A program made the position numbers and the translations under genes. Under the pieces are notes generated by a model. That model saw only the letters and a list, made by a program, of their open reading frames with translations, did no database searches and was not told the origin of the DNA. Below, one piece after another: positions 53,682 to 62,559 of a stretch of 64,000 nucleotides of DNA (the first letter of the stretch is position 1; the number at the start of each line of letters is the position of its first letter). The DNA is from Helicobacter pylori (GTDB lineage Bacteria; Campylobacterota; Campylobacteria; Campylobacterales; Helicobacteraceae): the NCBI RefSeq assembly GCF_016755635.1, contig NZ_CP051500.1, forward strand, positions 682,001 through 746,000, given 5' to 3'.

Positions 53682-56246
53682 TTAGGCAAGCACCGTTTCT
53701 AAGTGTTTTTTATCATCAAATTTTTGATAGGTGTTATTGACAAAGACTTCTCTCCAAGTAGTAGGGTAATGCTTAATGAGATTTTCAATGTGTTCTACCA
53801 TGCTAGAATTAGAGCTAAAGATTTGTAAGTAATTACCCAAAGAGCTAAGGCTCACATCTATAATATTAGATGAGCCATCATTCATGTTTTTGAGTAAGAC
53901 TTTGTATTCATTAACGGCGGTGTTTTCTAAAAAATGCTTTTCAGTATCGCTCAGTCTAATGCCAAATTTATCGTTTAAATCTTTGGTATCAATATTTCTT
54001 TGGGGATACAAAATCAACTGCCCCATATTTTTAATAAAGCTTTGAGCGTTTCTCACTTCAGTTAGCTGGTTAATGTCTTGTAAGGCTAGAACAATCACTC
54101 CATTAGCCTTTCTGGCTTGAGTAATGATTTCATTGATTTTTTTATTCATCATTTCATTTTGTGCGTAAGATTTAAACTCATCAATAAAGCATAAAAAACC
54201 ACGATTGATTTTCAAGGCTCTATCAATCATCTTATGAAACACATAGTAGGCTAAAAGCCCAGCGTCATCATCATTATGTAAAATGCTATCGGTATTTATG
54301 GTGCTAATGCGAGTTTTAAAATCTAGGCTATCCATTCGGCTAGAAAATAAGGAAGATTTTAAATAGTCTTCAAAACTACTATCTAAAATGTTTGTATTGG
54401 TTTTAACAATGGCATTGACAAACTCTTTTAAATCAAAAGGAAGGGGTAATTCTTGGTTGCTAAATTTGGCTTGTTTGACTTCATCGTTATAATTTCTATA
54501 CATAGTATCAATAGCATTTATTAGGGCTGTTTTATCTTCTACTTTATCTTTATGGTCATCATAGCTATCCACTTTTGCCATTTGGGCATAAAAATGCAAT
54601 AAAAAGGCTCTATTAGTTGCGCTATCTTCTAATGAAAAAGGGTTGATATGAAAGTTTTCGCCTTGATTATAAATCCCATCAAAATACTTGGTAAAAGAAT
54701 ACAAACCATTTAATCTATCAAGAGCTAGAATATCAATGTTAGAGTATTTTAAAGCGCTCATCATTAAATAGCTAATGAGCGTGGTTTTACCAGCTCCTGT
54801 TGCTCCTATAATCATCGTATGCCCTACCACTCGTGCAACATTATGGGCTAACACGCCTTTATGTTTGACTTCTTGGTTGTGGAAGTTAAACAAATAAGGG
54901 CTATGGTCTAGGTTCTTAAACACAGATAAAGGCATATCACCCCAAGAATTTGCCCTAAAACCTGTATTATTTTTTTCAAACAAGATTAAAGAGGCTATCA
55001 CTTGGGAAGTTTGATTTCTCATTCTAGGGTTAATGTTTGCATTATTAGGGAAGAATGAAAAATAAGAGGGTTTTAGCCCTATGGTTTCTGTAACACTACC
55101 TAGTCCAGCGTTATTAAGCAAGGATAAAATCTCTTTTAAAGATTTGTCTAATTTGGCTTTGCTCTTAGCTCTTATAACTAAGTTTAAGGCGCACTCTTGC
55201 ATACTCAAACGATTGGCTTGCACCAATTCTATATAATCATCAATATCATTTTTCACCATTTTAGAAAGCGTGAGTTTTTTCTTGGTTTTTAGAAAATTCA
55301 AGCTTTCAAACTGCCCTAATGAACGGATATGAAAGATTAAATCTAATTCAATTTGCGTGTGTAAAAGGGTAGAAATGGGGAGAGAAGAAATTTCTTCACT
55401 CTCATAGTTTTTAATACCCACACACGCACAAAAGGTGCTTTGATTTTGAAATTCAATGACAAAGTAATCTTTTTTAAAATGCACATTACTAGCAATATAG
55501 CTATCGCTTAGTCGCTTTAATTTAGGATTAAAGGCGATGTATTTGCCATTGATATACTCCGCATAGAAATTCAACACTTCTTTAGAATTTAAGAGAGTGG
55601 GTTTAAACTCTCTTAATGCGTTTTTCACTCTTTCTATGGTTTGAATGAGTAAGGCTCTTTTACTTGTGGCGCTAAAGGTTGTCTTTTTTTTGAACTTGTT
55701 TTTCTTGTCTTTTTTAGAGCTTGTGTTTGAATGGGTCTCATTGGAGTTATTTTCATTCTCTTTAGAGCTTTCTTCTAATTCTTCATTGATTGAAGTAGTC
55801 ATTTCTAATTTCTTTTTCTCAAAGAAAGATTTGACATTAGAAGTAATGCTCTCAAACACTAAAAAATATTCTGTTTTATAGATTTCCTTGCTTTCAAATT
55901 GTGTGATAATGGCTTTGGCATAAGGGTTGTCAATGTTGGGGCTTTGATTGATAAATTCTTTACGCCTTTTAGCTACAATCCTTAATTGAATGTCCTTACT
56001 AATGGTATTGAGAACATTTTGTCTTGTATCAAAATAGCCCTCCAAATCTTTTTGCATTAAATTAGAATAACTTAGTCCTTGTAAAGACATAATAGCGACT
56101 AAATTTTCTTGTTTGGTGATAATAAAAGTATCATCATACAAGCCTAAAATGTTGCATTCCTCTGCCATAGAATAGGTTTTTGGCACAAAACCTGTTAAAA
56201 GCTCTATGGCTTTCTCTTTGCAATATTTAAAAGCGTTTTCTAGCAT
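53682..56246 (-). CDS. virB4: VirB4 ATPase (DupA-type or tfs3 homologue)
   Basis: The 854-aa inner-membrane ATPase has Walker A MIIGATGAGKTTLISYLMM near residue 480 and Walker B GFLCFIDEFKSYAQNEM near 690, with an N-terminal VirB4 domain. In tfs4 this gene is known as dupA, the duodenal-ulcer-promoting gene; a long form of roughly 830 codons exists. Length here is compatible, but tfs3 has its own VirB4 and I cannot separate them by eye. The reading frame is intact. A K-rich stretch (KKDKKNKFKKK) interrupts the N-domain. Confidence 0.92.
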   Translation of the reverse strand: MLENAFKYCKEKAIELLTGFVPKTYSMAEECNILGLYDDTFIITKQENLVAIMSLQGLSYSNLMQKDLEGYFDTRQNVLNTISKDIQLRIVAKRRKEFINQSPNIDNPYAKAIITQFESKEIYKTEYFLVFESITSNVKSFFEKKKLEMTTSINEELEESSKENENNSNETHSNTSSKKDKKNKFKKKTTFSATSKRALLIQTIERVKNALREFKPTLLNSKEVLNFYAEYINGKYIAFNPKLKRLSDSYIASNVHFKKDYFVIEFQNQSTFCACVGIKNYESEEISSLPISTLLHTQIELDLIFHIRSLGQFESLNFLKTKKKLTLSKMVKNDIDDYIELVQANRLSMQECALNLVIRAKSKAKLDKSLKEILSLLNNAGLGSVTETIGLKPSYFSFFPNNANINPRMRNQTSQVIASLILFEKNNTGFRANSWGDMPLSVFKNLDHSPYLFNFHNQEVKHKGVLAHNVARVVGHTMIIGATGAGKTTLISYLMMSALKYSNIDILALDRLNGLYSFTKYFDGIYNQGENFHINPFSLEDSATNRAFLLHFYAQMAKVDSYDDHKDKVEDKTALINAIDTMYRNYNDEVKQAKFSNQELPLPFDLKEFVNAIVKTNTNILDSSFEDYLKSSLFSSRMDSLDFKTRISTINTDSILHNDDDAGLLAYYVFHKMIDRALKINRGFLCFIDEFKSYAQNEMMNKKINEIITQARKANGVIVLALQDINQLTEVRNAQSFIKNMGQLILYPQRNIDTKDLNDKFGIRLSDTEKHFLENTAVNEYKVLLKNMNDGSSNIIDVSLSSLGNYLQIFSSNSSMVEHIENLIKHYPTTWREVFVNNTYQKFDDKKHLETVLA

Positions 56247-56482
56247 TAAGAAGACTTTCCTTTTCTTTTAGGGGGCTTAGAATTATTGCTTACATGCAAA
56301 ATTACATCTTTATGAAAATCATCTACAATGCTTTTAATACCACAAACAAGAGTATAAGCGTCATTATATTGCTCGTTTTTCTCCAATAAATTCACACTCT
56401 CTTTCAATTTAGAGATAGTTTGCTCTAAGTTGTAAGCAATGGTCATTTTATTAGGTTTTTCTACTACGATTTTTTGTTGCAT
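56246..56482 (-). CDS. 78-aa T4SS operon protein, unknown
   Basis: A soluble helical protein (TISKLKESVNLLEKNEQYND) with a basic end (KPPKRKGKSS). It sits between virB3 and virB4 and its last base overlaps the virB4 start codon region, which supports coupled translation. No family recognised. Confidence 0.6.
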   Translation of the reverse strand: MQQKIVVEKPNKMTIAYNLEQTISKLKESVNLLEKNEQYNDAYTLVCGIKSIVDDFHKDVILHVSNNSKPPKRKGKSS

Positions 56483-56493
56483 ATTCTTTCCTT

Positions 56494-56757
56494 TTAAGCA
56501 TAAAATGAATTAGATTTGGTTTTAATCTTGGAATGAGCGATTAAAATGTCGCTTATATCTTCATCAAAAAACTCCGCTATGCTAAAAACCAATAAAAAGC
56601 ACGCATACAGCATAAGAGAGTTCAATATATCTAGCCAAGGTGTCATTACAAATGGCACAAAACTTGAGAGCAAAAAGCTCTTAGCATTGAGCCAAAGAAA
56701 CTTTTCTTTGGAACTGATTTCTTTGAGATTAGAAACTGAAATACCGACTAATTGCAT
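56494..56757 (-). CDS. virB3: VirB3-like protein
   Basis: The 87-aa protein has two close hydrophobic stretches (FLLSSFVPFVMTPWLDIL and LMLYACFLLVFSIAEFF). Size, membrane pattern and position between virB2 and virB4 identify VirB3, the small inner-membrane partner of VirB4. Confidence 0.78.
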   Translation of the reverse strand: MQLVGISVSNLKEISSKEKFLWLNAKSFLLSSFVPFVMTPWLDILNSLMLYACFLLVFSIAEFFDEDISDILIAHSKIKTKSNSFYA

Positions 56758-56766
56758 TGATAAGCC

Positions 56767-57057
56767 TTAGTTACCAACACTAGTCATAAACCATTGAGCT
56801 AAGGCTGGGGCTTTAAAAAATATCAGCGTTCCTAAAACAACTCCTAAAATAGTTAATAAGATTTCTTTCCATCTATCTAAGTTTTTCCACACAAAAATAC
56901 CAATAGCAATGAATATGATCATTAAAATGCCCTTACCTGTAGGGCTTTGGAGTTGTTGCTCAATGCTATTAAAAAAGGTAGTTATATCCGCTTGTAATAA
57001 AAGTGGTGAAAAACCTAAAAAGGCGATAAGCTTTCTAAAATGTCTTAATTTTTTCAT
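56767..57057 (-). CDS. virB2: VirB2 pilin
   Basis: The 96-aa protein has a signal peptide (LIAFLGFSPLLLQA) and two further helices (GILMIIFIAIGIFVW and ILLTILGVVLGTLIFF), the form of T4SS pilin. Its ATG overlaps the upstream gene's stop. Confidence 0.85.
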   Translation of the reverse strand: MKKLRHFRKLIAFLGFSPLLLQADITTFFNSIEQQLQSPTGKGILMIIFIAIGIFVWKNLDRWKEILLTILGVVLGTLIFFKAPALAQWFMTSVGN

Positions 57058-57533
57058 GCAATGTTCCTTTCTTTTTTAATCACGCAAAATTGAGCTATCA
57101 CTTTATAAGATTGTTGATTGAGCTTAAAATCCAAGTGATAAACAACAAGCTCTTCATCTTTTTCCAAACTTTCTTCATTGACAACTTGTGATAAATGAAT
57201 GATTTGATTTTTTAAGGCTTGTGTCATTTCGTAGGTAAGAACCTTTAAAACACCCATTTGCTTGATTTGAGCTAAATTCAAAGGCTCTTTGTCTTTTAGT
57301 AGGGCAAACTCGCTCTCAAAGGTAAAATGCCCTAAATTGTTTTCTAAAAGTTGCTCTAACAACAAGAAGTCTTTATCCCATAAATAACTACAAGTAAGCT
57401 CTGTTTCACTTTCTAATGTTTTTGCGATTATCTTTTGTTCTTTGTTTGAATAAAACTTTTCTAAATGCTTTTTAATGTCTAGCAATTTTTCATCAATTTG
57501 TATGGACTTTTTGTCTAGGGTTAGTTCAATCAT
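57054..57533 (-). CDS. 159-aa T4SS operon protein, unknown
   Basis: A soluble acidic protein beginning MIELTLDKKSIQIDEKLLD, with many Leu/Glu helices. It overlaps both neighbours by 4 bases. No recognised domain. Its place just before virB2 suggests a regulator or chaperone. Confidence 0.6.
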   Translation of the reverse strand: MIELTLDKKSIQIDEKLLDIKKHLEKFYSNKEQKIIAKTLESETELTCSYLWDKDFLLLEQLLENNLGHFTFESEFALLKDKEPLNLAQIKQMGVLKVLTYEMTQALKNQIIHLSQVVNEESLEKDEELVVYHLDFKLNQQSYKVIAQFCVIKKERNIA

Positions 57534-57754
57534 TGTCTTTCTCTCTTTGTAGATGGTTGGCTTTGAAATAAAATGTCGCTCGTTGGTTCAAGTATTTTTA
57601 AAACATGACCTTTTAACTTCTCTTGTAACAATTCTTTTCTAAACAATTCTTCTAAAATTTTGTTCTGCGTTTCTGTGTCTGTCTGCGAAAAATCAATTTG
57701 TAAAGTTTTTTCATTCAAATCAAAACAAATATTCAAAATATCGCTTGGTGTCAT
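57530..57754 (-). CDS. 74-aa T4SS operon protein, unknown
   Basis: A small acidic protein (MTPSDILNICFDLNEKTLQ) with a helical middle and a basic end (STKRERQ). It follows the initiator-like gene by 2 bases and overlaps the next gene by 4. No family recognised. Confidence 0.55.
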   Translation of the reverse strand: MTPSDILNICFDLNEKTLQIDFSQTDTETQNKILEELFRKELLQEKLKGHVLKILEPTSDILFQSQPSTKRERQ

Positions 57755-57756
57755 TT

Positions 57757-58545
57757 TTAAGCGCTCTCTTGAAAGTAATTTGAAACTTTGGATGAGTTGT
57801 TAATGGGTTCACCCACACACTCTCTGTCTTTTAAGGCTTTTAAGAGATTTTTCTTCACAATGGCTGTTTGATAAAAACACAAATTGCTTGGAATATCTTT
57901 GTTTGTTAAGTCTTTGTAAGTTAGAGTGTAAGTGGTGTTAGGATTAGAAATAGGCGTGAATTTTAAAACCACATTGTTAGCTCTTTGCATAAGCTCTTGG
58001 CTAGGAATGTGCGTAATGCATTCTTTTTTGTTGATTGTTACTCTCTTAATTGCTTTAGCAAACTTTTCTAAGAAACGCATAATCTGTAAGAAAAAGGGCG
58101 ATGGGATATTGCTCTTTTTATTCGCTCCTACTGAGTTGTAGCCCTCTAATTCTCTGTAGTCCTTGAGATACACATACAAGTATCTTTGTTTGTTCTTAAT
58201 GACTTCAATTAAGCCCTGCTCTTCTAATATATTGACATTCTTTCTTAAGGTTCTTGCCACAATTTGTAAAAATGTTTTGGCGTAATGTCTATCTAGAGCA
58301 ATTTTATTGGACTTAGCATTAAATGCGAGTTTGTAGAGCATATCTAGTAATCGCTTAGCCCCTTGTCCGCCAACAAAACTTATACAGCCTTGTTCATGCA
58401 TAATGCTAGGATTAAATAATTTGTAGTCTAAGTCTTTTTTAGTTTTGAAAAAATGCTCATGCGTGTTTTTAGCATAAGAAAGATTTGCCTTATAAAGCGT
58501 GTTTAACTCATCTTTATCTAAATTAGGTTTTAAAGTTTTTGCCAT
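57757..58545 (-). CDS. replication-initiator-like or winged-helix protein
   Basis: The 262-aa protein has a winged-helix-like segment near residue 100 (FLQIVARTLRKNVNILEEQG, then LIEVIKNKQRYLYVYL) and a second basic region (KAIKRVTINKKE). This layout recalls plasmid RepB/initiator proteins but the match is weak. It is the first gene of the leftward T4SS operon, so it may also regulate it. The ATG at 58545 has AGGGA upstream; the longer frame to 58581 needs a TTG. Confidence 0.55.
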   Translation of the reverse strand: MAKTLKPNLDKDELNTLYKANLSYAKNTHEHFFKTKKDLDYKLFNPSIMHEQGCISFVGGQGAKRLLDMLYKLAFNAKSNKIALDRHYAKTFLQIVARTLRKNVNILEEQGLIEVIKNKQRYLYVYLKDYRELEGYNSVGANKKSNIPSPFFLQIMRFLEKFAKAIKRVTINKKECITHIPSQELMQRANNVVLKFTPISNPNTTYTLTYKDLTNKDIPSNLCFYQTAIVKKNLLKALKDRECVGEPINNSSKVSNYFQESA

Positions 58546-58588
58546 AGTTTTTAAGTCCCTTTCTATGAGACTTAGAGACAAAAACTAA

Positions 58589-58604
58589 CATTCTAGTAAG
58601 AATG
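58589..58604. other. palindrome of two attachment-like heptamers at the inversion point
   Basis: CATTCT-agta-AGAATG is a perfect 6-base inverted repeat that includes one full AAGAATG (58598-58604) and CATTCTA on the other side. It lies exactly between the leftward tfs operon and the rightward virB5 copy. It looks like two element ends joined head to head, or a regulatory palindrome by coincidence. Confidence 0.5.
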
Positions 58605-58732
58605 AAGGCTTTTGCTCTCAATACAACATTTGGAGTGAAAACACAAAGATTGGCAAGAATTGGTATCGTTGGCATGATAATAAAATTTCTTGCACTCAAA
58701 GACTGATTTATAGACCCTTTCAAGGATAAGGC

Positions 58733-60133
58733 ATGAAAGCGTTGAAGACTTTTTTAAAAAAATCCTTTATTTTGTTGTTGGTGGTTGCTTTAAACCACTT
58801 AAACGCTGTAGCTATGATTGTGGATAATCCTACGCAGAACGCTTGGAATGGTGCTAAAAGAGCATGGGATGAAAGCAAGTGGGCTAAACATTTATCCACT
58901 ATCACTGAAAGGATCAAGCTCGCTCAAGACACATTAGACAGGGCTAATCAGACGCTTAATTCCATCAACAAAGTGAATGATGTTTTGAACAAAACCAATC
59001 AATTTCTAACAGGCAGTATTTTAAGTATTCCCAATCCCATGCAGTATGTAGAAAAAATCCAAAGTTTTGCCAAGCAAGTTCAAGCCAATACTGAAAAGAT
59101 CAAAGAAAATGCACAAAACTATGATATACGCAATCAAATTGCAGCCAAACGCATCTCTGAAAAATGCCCTGAACTCAATTGGGATGTCAGTCAAGATGCG
59201 AGCCCTACAGAGAAAAATTTACACCAATTTTTCACGAGCAAGGGGAAAGAGAGTGCTAACACAAAGGCTCTAAAGGATTTTGCTAACGCCATAGGTAACA
59301 CTCAAATCAGCACGGCGAACGATTTAGGAGCTGGACTTAGAGGCAGAGCCTTATTAGAATACATTTGCATTCAAAAAGGCAATTTAGAAGCGGCTAAAAA
59401 AATCCAATTATTAGACAGCCAAATGACTTTAGCTCTACTCAATAACGACTATACGGCTTATGAAAAACTTAGAGCTGAAAAAGAAGAATTACAAAGACAA
59501 ATCGCTCTAAATGTGTATGCGAAAATCAAACAGCTTGTTGTAGCTTCCCAAGATAGAGCGTTTAGTCAAATGGATAATGAGTTAGGCGTTAAAACTTTTG
59601 GGCTCAACGACGAGAATGTTAAAAAAGGTTATTGCAAGAAAGAAAACAGAAATGGCAAAAGCGAGTGCATCCCTAACATGCTCAATGTTAGTCGCTTAAA
59701 AGCGCAATTTGATGAGCTTAATTTAGATTATAGTAGGGATATTGCTGGTAAAAAAGGTGAAGCAGCCGCTAAAGTGTTCAATGACTACAAACACCGATTT
59801 CAGCAATTAAGCGTAGAAACTGCTTTAGAAATCGCTCAAAATTTAAGTTTTATGAATAAGACGCTGGGTTTAATGGCGCAAATGCAAAGCTATACATTCA
59901 AGCAACAAATGGGCTATTTTGAAGATATTATTCCTGCTGACGCCCTAAAAGATGACAAAGAGCATCAAGAAAGTCTTAAACAAAAACAACAAGAAATAGA
60001 AAAAGTCTATAGGGCTAAATTAGACGCTTATGGTTTCCCTAATGGTAGTGTAGGAAAGGCAAGTGGCGTGAATTCAAATAGTAATAATGAAGCTCCAAGC
60101 TCTGATAATATCCAGTCGTTTAATCCGTATTGA
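58733..60133 (+). CDS. virB5: VirB5/TrbJ-like T4SS protein, right copy
   Basis: The 466-aa protein has a signal peptide (FILLLVVALNHLNAVA) and long helices with N/Q repeats (ANQTLNSINKVNDVLNKTNQ). It shares the domain plan of the left copy: SIPNPMQYVEKIQ against the left TLANPMQVIQNAQ, a central Cys pair, and a C-terminal region with FGFP/YGFP. RBS AAGG precedes the ATG. It heads a rightward set in the RP4 order TrbJ-TrbK-TrbL, unlike the left pair. Confidence 0.72.
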   Translation: MKALKTFLKKSFILLLVVALNHLNAVAMIVDNPTQNAWNGAKRAWDESKWAKHLSTITERIKLAQDTLDRANQTLNSINKVNDVLNKTNQFLTGSILSIPNPMQYVEKIQSFAKQVQANTEKIKENAQNYDIRNQIAAKRISEKCPELNWDVSQDASPTEKNLHQFFTSKGKESANTKALKDFANAIGNTQISTANDLGAGLRGRALLEYICIQKGNLEAAKKIQLLDSQMTLALLNNDYTAYEKLRAEKEELQRQIALNVYAKIKQLVVASQDRAFSQMDNELGVKTFGLNDENVKKGYCKKENRNGKSECIPNMLNVSRLKAQFDELNLDYSRDIAGKKGEAAAKVFNDYKHRFQQLSVETALEIAQNLSFMNKTLGLMAQMQSYTFKQQMGYFEDIIPADALKDDKEHQESLKQKQQEIEKVYRAKLDAYGFPNGSVGKASGVNSNSNNEAPSSDNIQSFNPY

Positions 60134-60184
60134 AATAAGGGTTATTATGTTAAAATTAGTCAAATATTTTGAAAAGGATTTTGC

Positions 60185-60462
60185 ATGTTTAAAAGCAGAT
60201 TAAATTCATGGATTTTGTTAGGGATTTTAGGGGTTTTAGTGGTGGTTTTTTGGGATGTTATAAAATACAAAATAGAAGATTTGCAACATGATCATTATCT
60301 ATCACAAGTGAAAGAAAGGGAAGAATATATAAAAACCATGTAGAAGAAGCCTTGAAAAAGGATAGCGAATGCTTTGAAAAAGGTGGCGATAAAGTGGATT
60401 GCTCAGCTGCTATGAGAATAGCCGCTGGTGAAAGAAACAGAAGAATGTTAGAGATTAAATAA
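60185..60462 (+). pseudogene. TrbK-like small membrane protein, frameshifted
   Basis: The frame begins MFKSRLNSWILLGILGVLVV (one transmembrane helix) and stops at 60341-60346 after EEYIKTM. The next frame goes on with HVEEALKKDSECFEKGGDK and VDCSAAMRIAAGER to a TAA 1 base before the next ATG. Adding one A to ATAAAAACC near 60333-60337 joins them into about 92 residues. The place between TrbJ- and TrbL-like genes fits TrbK (entry exclusion). May be broken, slippage-controlled or an assembly error. Confidence 0.6.
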
Positions 60463-60463
60463 C

Positions 60464-61726
60464 ATGGCTGCTCCACTACTTGCTCTGCCCTTTCTTTCTA
60501 ACCCTTTAGTGCTTGGTGCTTTAGCTGTCATAGGAGTGGGTGCTTACTTGTATTCCAATAAGCAAGATTCTTTAATTGTGCAAGCAGATGGGCTTTATAG
60601 TGAAATTCTTGGGTTTTTTATTTCGTTTTCTAGCAAGATCTTGAAAGGAATTGGTGAGCCTTTAGCCAATGTTATCCAACCTTTTGGTATGGTTTTAGGA
60701 GTGCTTTTAATCCTTTTGTATTCCTTTAAACGCTATCAAAACAATGATTTATTTGAAATCAAGACCTTTTTAACGCTTTTTGTGTTTGTAGGATACCTTT
60801 CTTTGTACCATTATGCTTTTAAGTCTGATGGTTCTAGTAGCGGTAATGCCCGCTCCAGTTTTGCCTTTCAAAATCATGTAACAGAAATTTTTGACACGCC
60901 TGCTAACTTGCTAAATGCTGGGATTTCTAATGTGGTTAAGGAATATCAAACAAATAGTGTAAGAGAACACAAGAATATAGACACGCACCACAGCATCACT
61001 AACGCTAATATTTCATTCCATGTCAGACAAATTTTGACGAGTTTGAATAAACTATATGAAGACTTCAAAAATAATAATGGACTATCGCTAAAATCCCTTA
61101 TTACAGCTGTTTTGTTATTAGTTATTTTAGGATTAGAATTTTTTTTGTTATTCAAAGTTTTCTGTTATGTTTTTGTGACTTATTTAGAAAAAATTATTTA
61201 CTTGTCTTTGGTTATTTTCATGCTACCGCTAGGGTTTTTTCAGCAGACTAGAGGTTTTTTAGTGTCTTATGTGAAAAAAATTATTTCATTGACTTTTTAC
61301 ATGCCTTTGTTGTTGTTATTGGTGTTATTCAACTCTTTTGCATTGCAATACGCAATCAAAGTGGGAGGGAGCAATGAAATAGTGGCTAAATTTGGCATTA
61401 TTGTAGCAATAGGAATTTCACTGACATTTATTCAAAAAGTCCCCGAAATGATTAACGCTATCTTTGGCACACAAGGTGGTCTAACGGATGCTAAAAGCTT
61501 CATATATCAAGGTGTGCAAATGGCTAGTGCTGGAGCTGGAGCCATAGCTGGAAGCCTTAAGAGTGTGGGTCGTTCAGCGTTTGGTAGAACGCTAGAAGCT
61601 TATAAAGACGCAAAATCTACGATAAACAGCACTACGGCTAACATGAGAGACATGCCAGGACATCCTGGTGTTAGAGTGGGTGTGGAGACGATTGAACTTC
61701 CCAAGTCTCATAGAGCTAGCAAATGA
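60464..61726 (+). CDS. virB6: VirB6/TrbL-like inner-membrane T4SS protein, right copy
   Basis: The 420-aa protein has several transmembrane helices, a central pair around LLLVILGLEFFLLFKVFCYVF (shown in part: LLVILGLEFFLLFKVF) and the paralogue motif LGFFQQTRGFLVSYVKKIISL. The C-terminus is Gly/Ala-rich (GVQMASAGAGAIAGSL). It pairs with the right VirB5. Two VirB5/VirB6 sets in one element suggest two origins. Confidence 0.8.
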   Translation: MAAPLLALPFLSNPLVLGALAVIGVGAYLYSNKQDSLIVQADGLYSEILGFFISFSSKILKGIGEPLANVIQPFGMVLGVLLILLYSFKRYQNNDLFEIKTFLTLFVFVGYLSLYHYAFKSDGSSSGNARSSFAFQNHVTEIFDTPANLLNAGISNVVKEYQTNSVREHKNIDTHHSITNANISFHVRQILTSLNKLYEDFKNNNGLSLKSLITAVLLLVILGLEFFLLFKVFCYVFVTYLEKIIYLSLVIFMLPLGFFQQTRGFLVSYVKKIISLTFYMPLLLLLVLFNSFALQYAIKVGGSNEIVAKFGIIVAIGISLTFIQKVPEMINAIFGTQGGLTDAKSFIYQGVQMASAGAGAIAGSLKSVGRSAFGRTLEAYKDAKSTINSTTANMRDMPGHPGVRVGVETIELPKSHRASK

Positions 61727-61796
61727 CAAAAGCTTTTTAGGGCAATTTTTGAAAATTATTTTTAGTTATAATTTTTCAAAAAACCTTAAGAGAAAC

Positions 61797-62480
61797 ATGC
61801 AAGATTTACAAGATTTTAAAAATGATATTACGCTCATTCTATCCAAAGAAAGATTAGATGCTTATGACAGCCTAGAGCAATACAAAGAAAATTTAAAACT
61901 CATTTCTTTCATCACGCCTAAAATCTCTAACTTAGAAATTTATTTACGCAACGCTTTAGACTATTGCTTGACTCAAATCAAAGGGAGTGAATGGGTGTTT
62001 AGTGAAAATTCTTTAACAGATTTAATCAAAGAATTAAAAGAAAAGAAAAAAGAAATCACGCATTCTTTAATCTTATCTAAAATGTCTTTAGGGGCAGTGA
62101 TCAGGCTTATTTTTTGTTATAAGTTAGAGGGGATAATATTAGATTTAAAGCGCATCAATTTCAAATCCTATTACCCCAATAATAAAAATGCATTATTTAT
62201 CAACAATAAGAAAAATCCATTATCTGGTGCTTCAAAGGTTCATATTGCTTTAAACTTGTTATGGACGATTAGAAATCGAGCGTATCATTGGGAAAATTTA
62301 CTCAAAATCCAACCGAACAAGCGCCCACGCATTACGACTTATTTCACTGGGTTAAAAGACAATGATAGGGCAAAAATTCCTATGAATATCAGTGTAGAAC
62401 CAAGTAAAATCGTCTTGTTTTTAGATGATTTAATTAAAAGCATCGGAAATAAAGACTTGGAAAATTTAAGTAATTTGTGA
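61797..62480 (+). CDS. Abi_2-type HEPN protein, right copy
   Basis: The 227-aa protein is close to the left copy over its whole length, with the same R-x4-H motif in LWTIRNRAYHWENLL. The most variable part is residues 135-160. The open frame extends upstream into virB6, but MQDLQDFKND at 61797 matches the start of the left copy. It is the last gene before the right xerT. Expected to be an RNase for defence or ICE stability. Confidence 0.8.
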   Translation: MQDLQDFKNDITLILSKERLDAYDSLEQYKENLKLISFITPKISNLEIYLRNALDYCLTQIKGSEWVFSENSLTDLIKELKEKKKEITHSLILSKMSLGAVIRLIFCYKLEGIILDLKRINFKSYYPNNKNALFINNKKNPLSGASKVHIALNLLWTIRNRAYHWENLLKIQPNKRPRITTYFTGLKDNDRAKIPMNISVEPSKIVLFLDDLIKSIGNKDLENLSNL

Positions 62481-62485
62481 AAAGG

Positions 62486-62503
62486 TGGGCTTCGGTTAGC
62501 CCA
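62486..62503 (+). other. conserved stem-loop 5 bases after the right HEPN gene
   Basis: TGGGCT-tcggtt-AGCCCA, with the same spacing and flank as the left copy but the loop inverted. It is a terminator or an RNA element linked to the HEPN gene. Confidence 0.6.
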
Positions 62504-62559
62504 TTGAATGTAGATGCATTATAACTCAAAAATCAAAATAAATCAAATTTCTTAAAAAC

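Noticed and set aside
53682..56246. Naming the VirB4 gene dupA outright
   Set aside because: DupA is the tfs4 VirB4; the CtkA cargo points to tfs3 and the element looks composite, so the type cannot be fixed without alignment.
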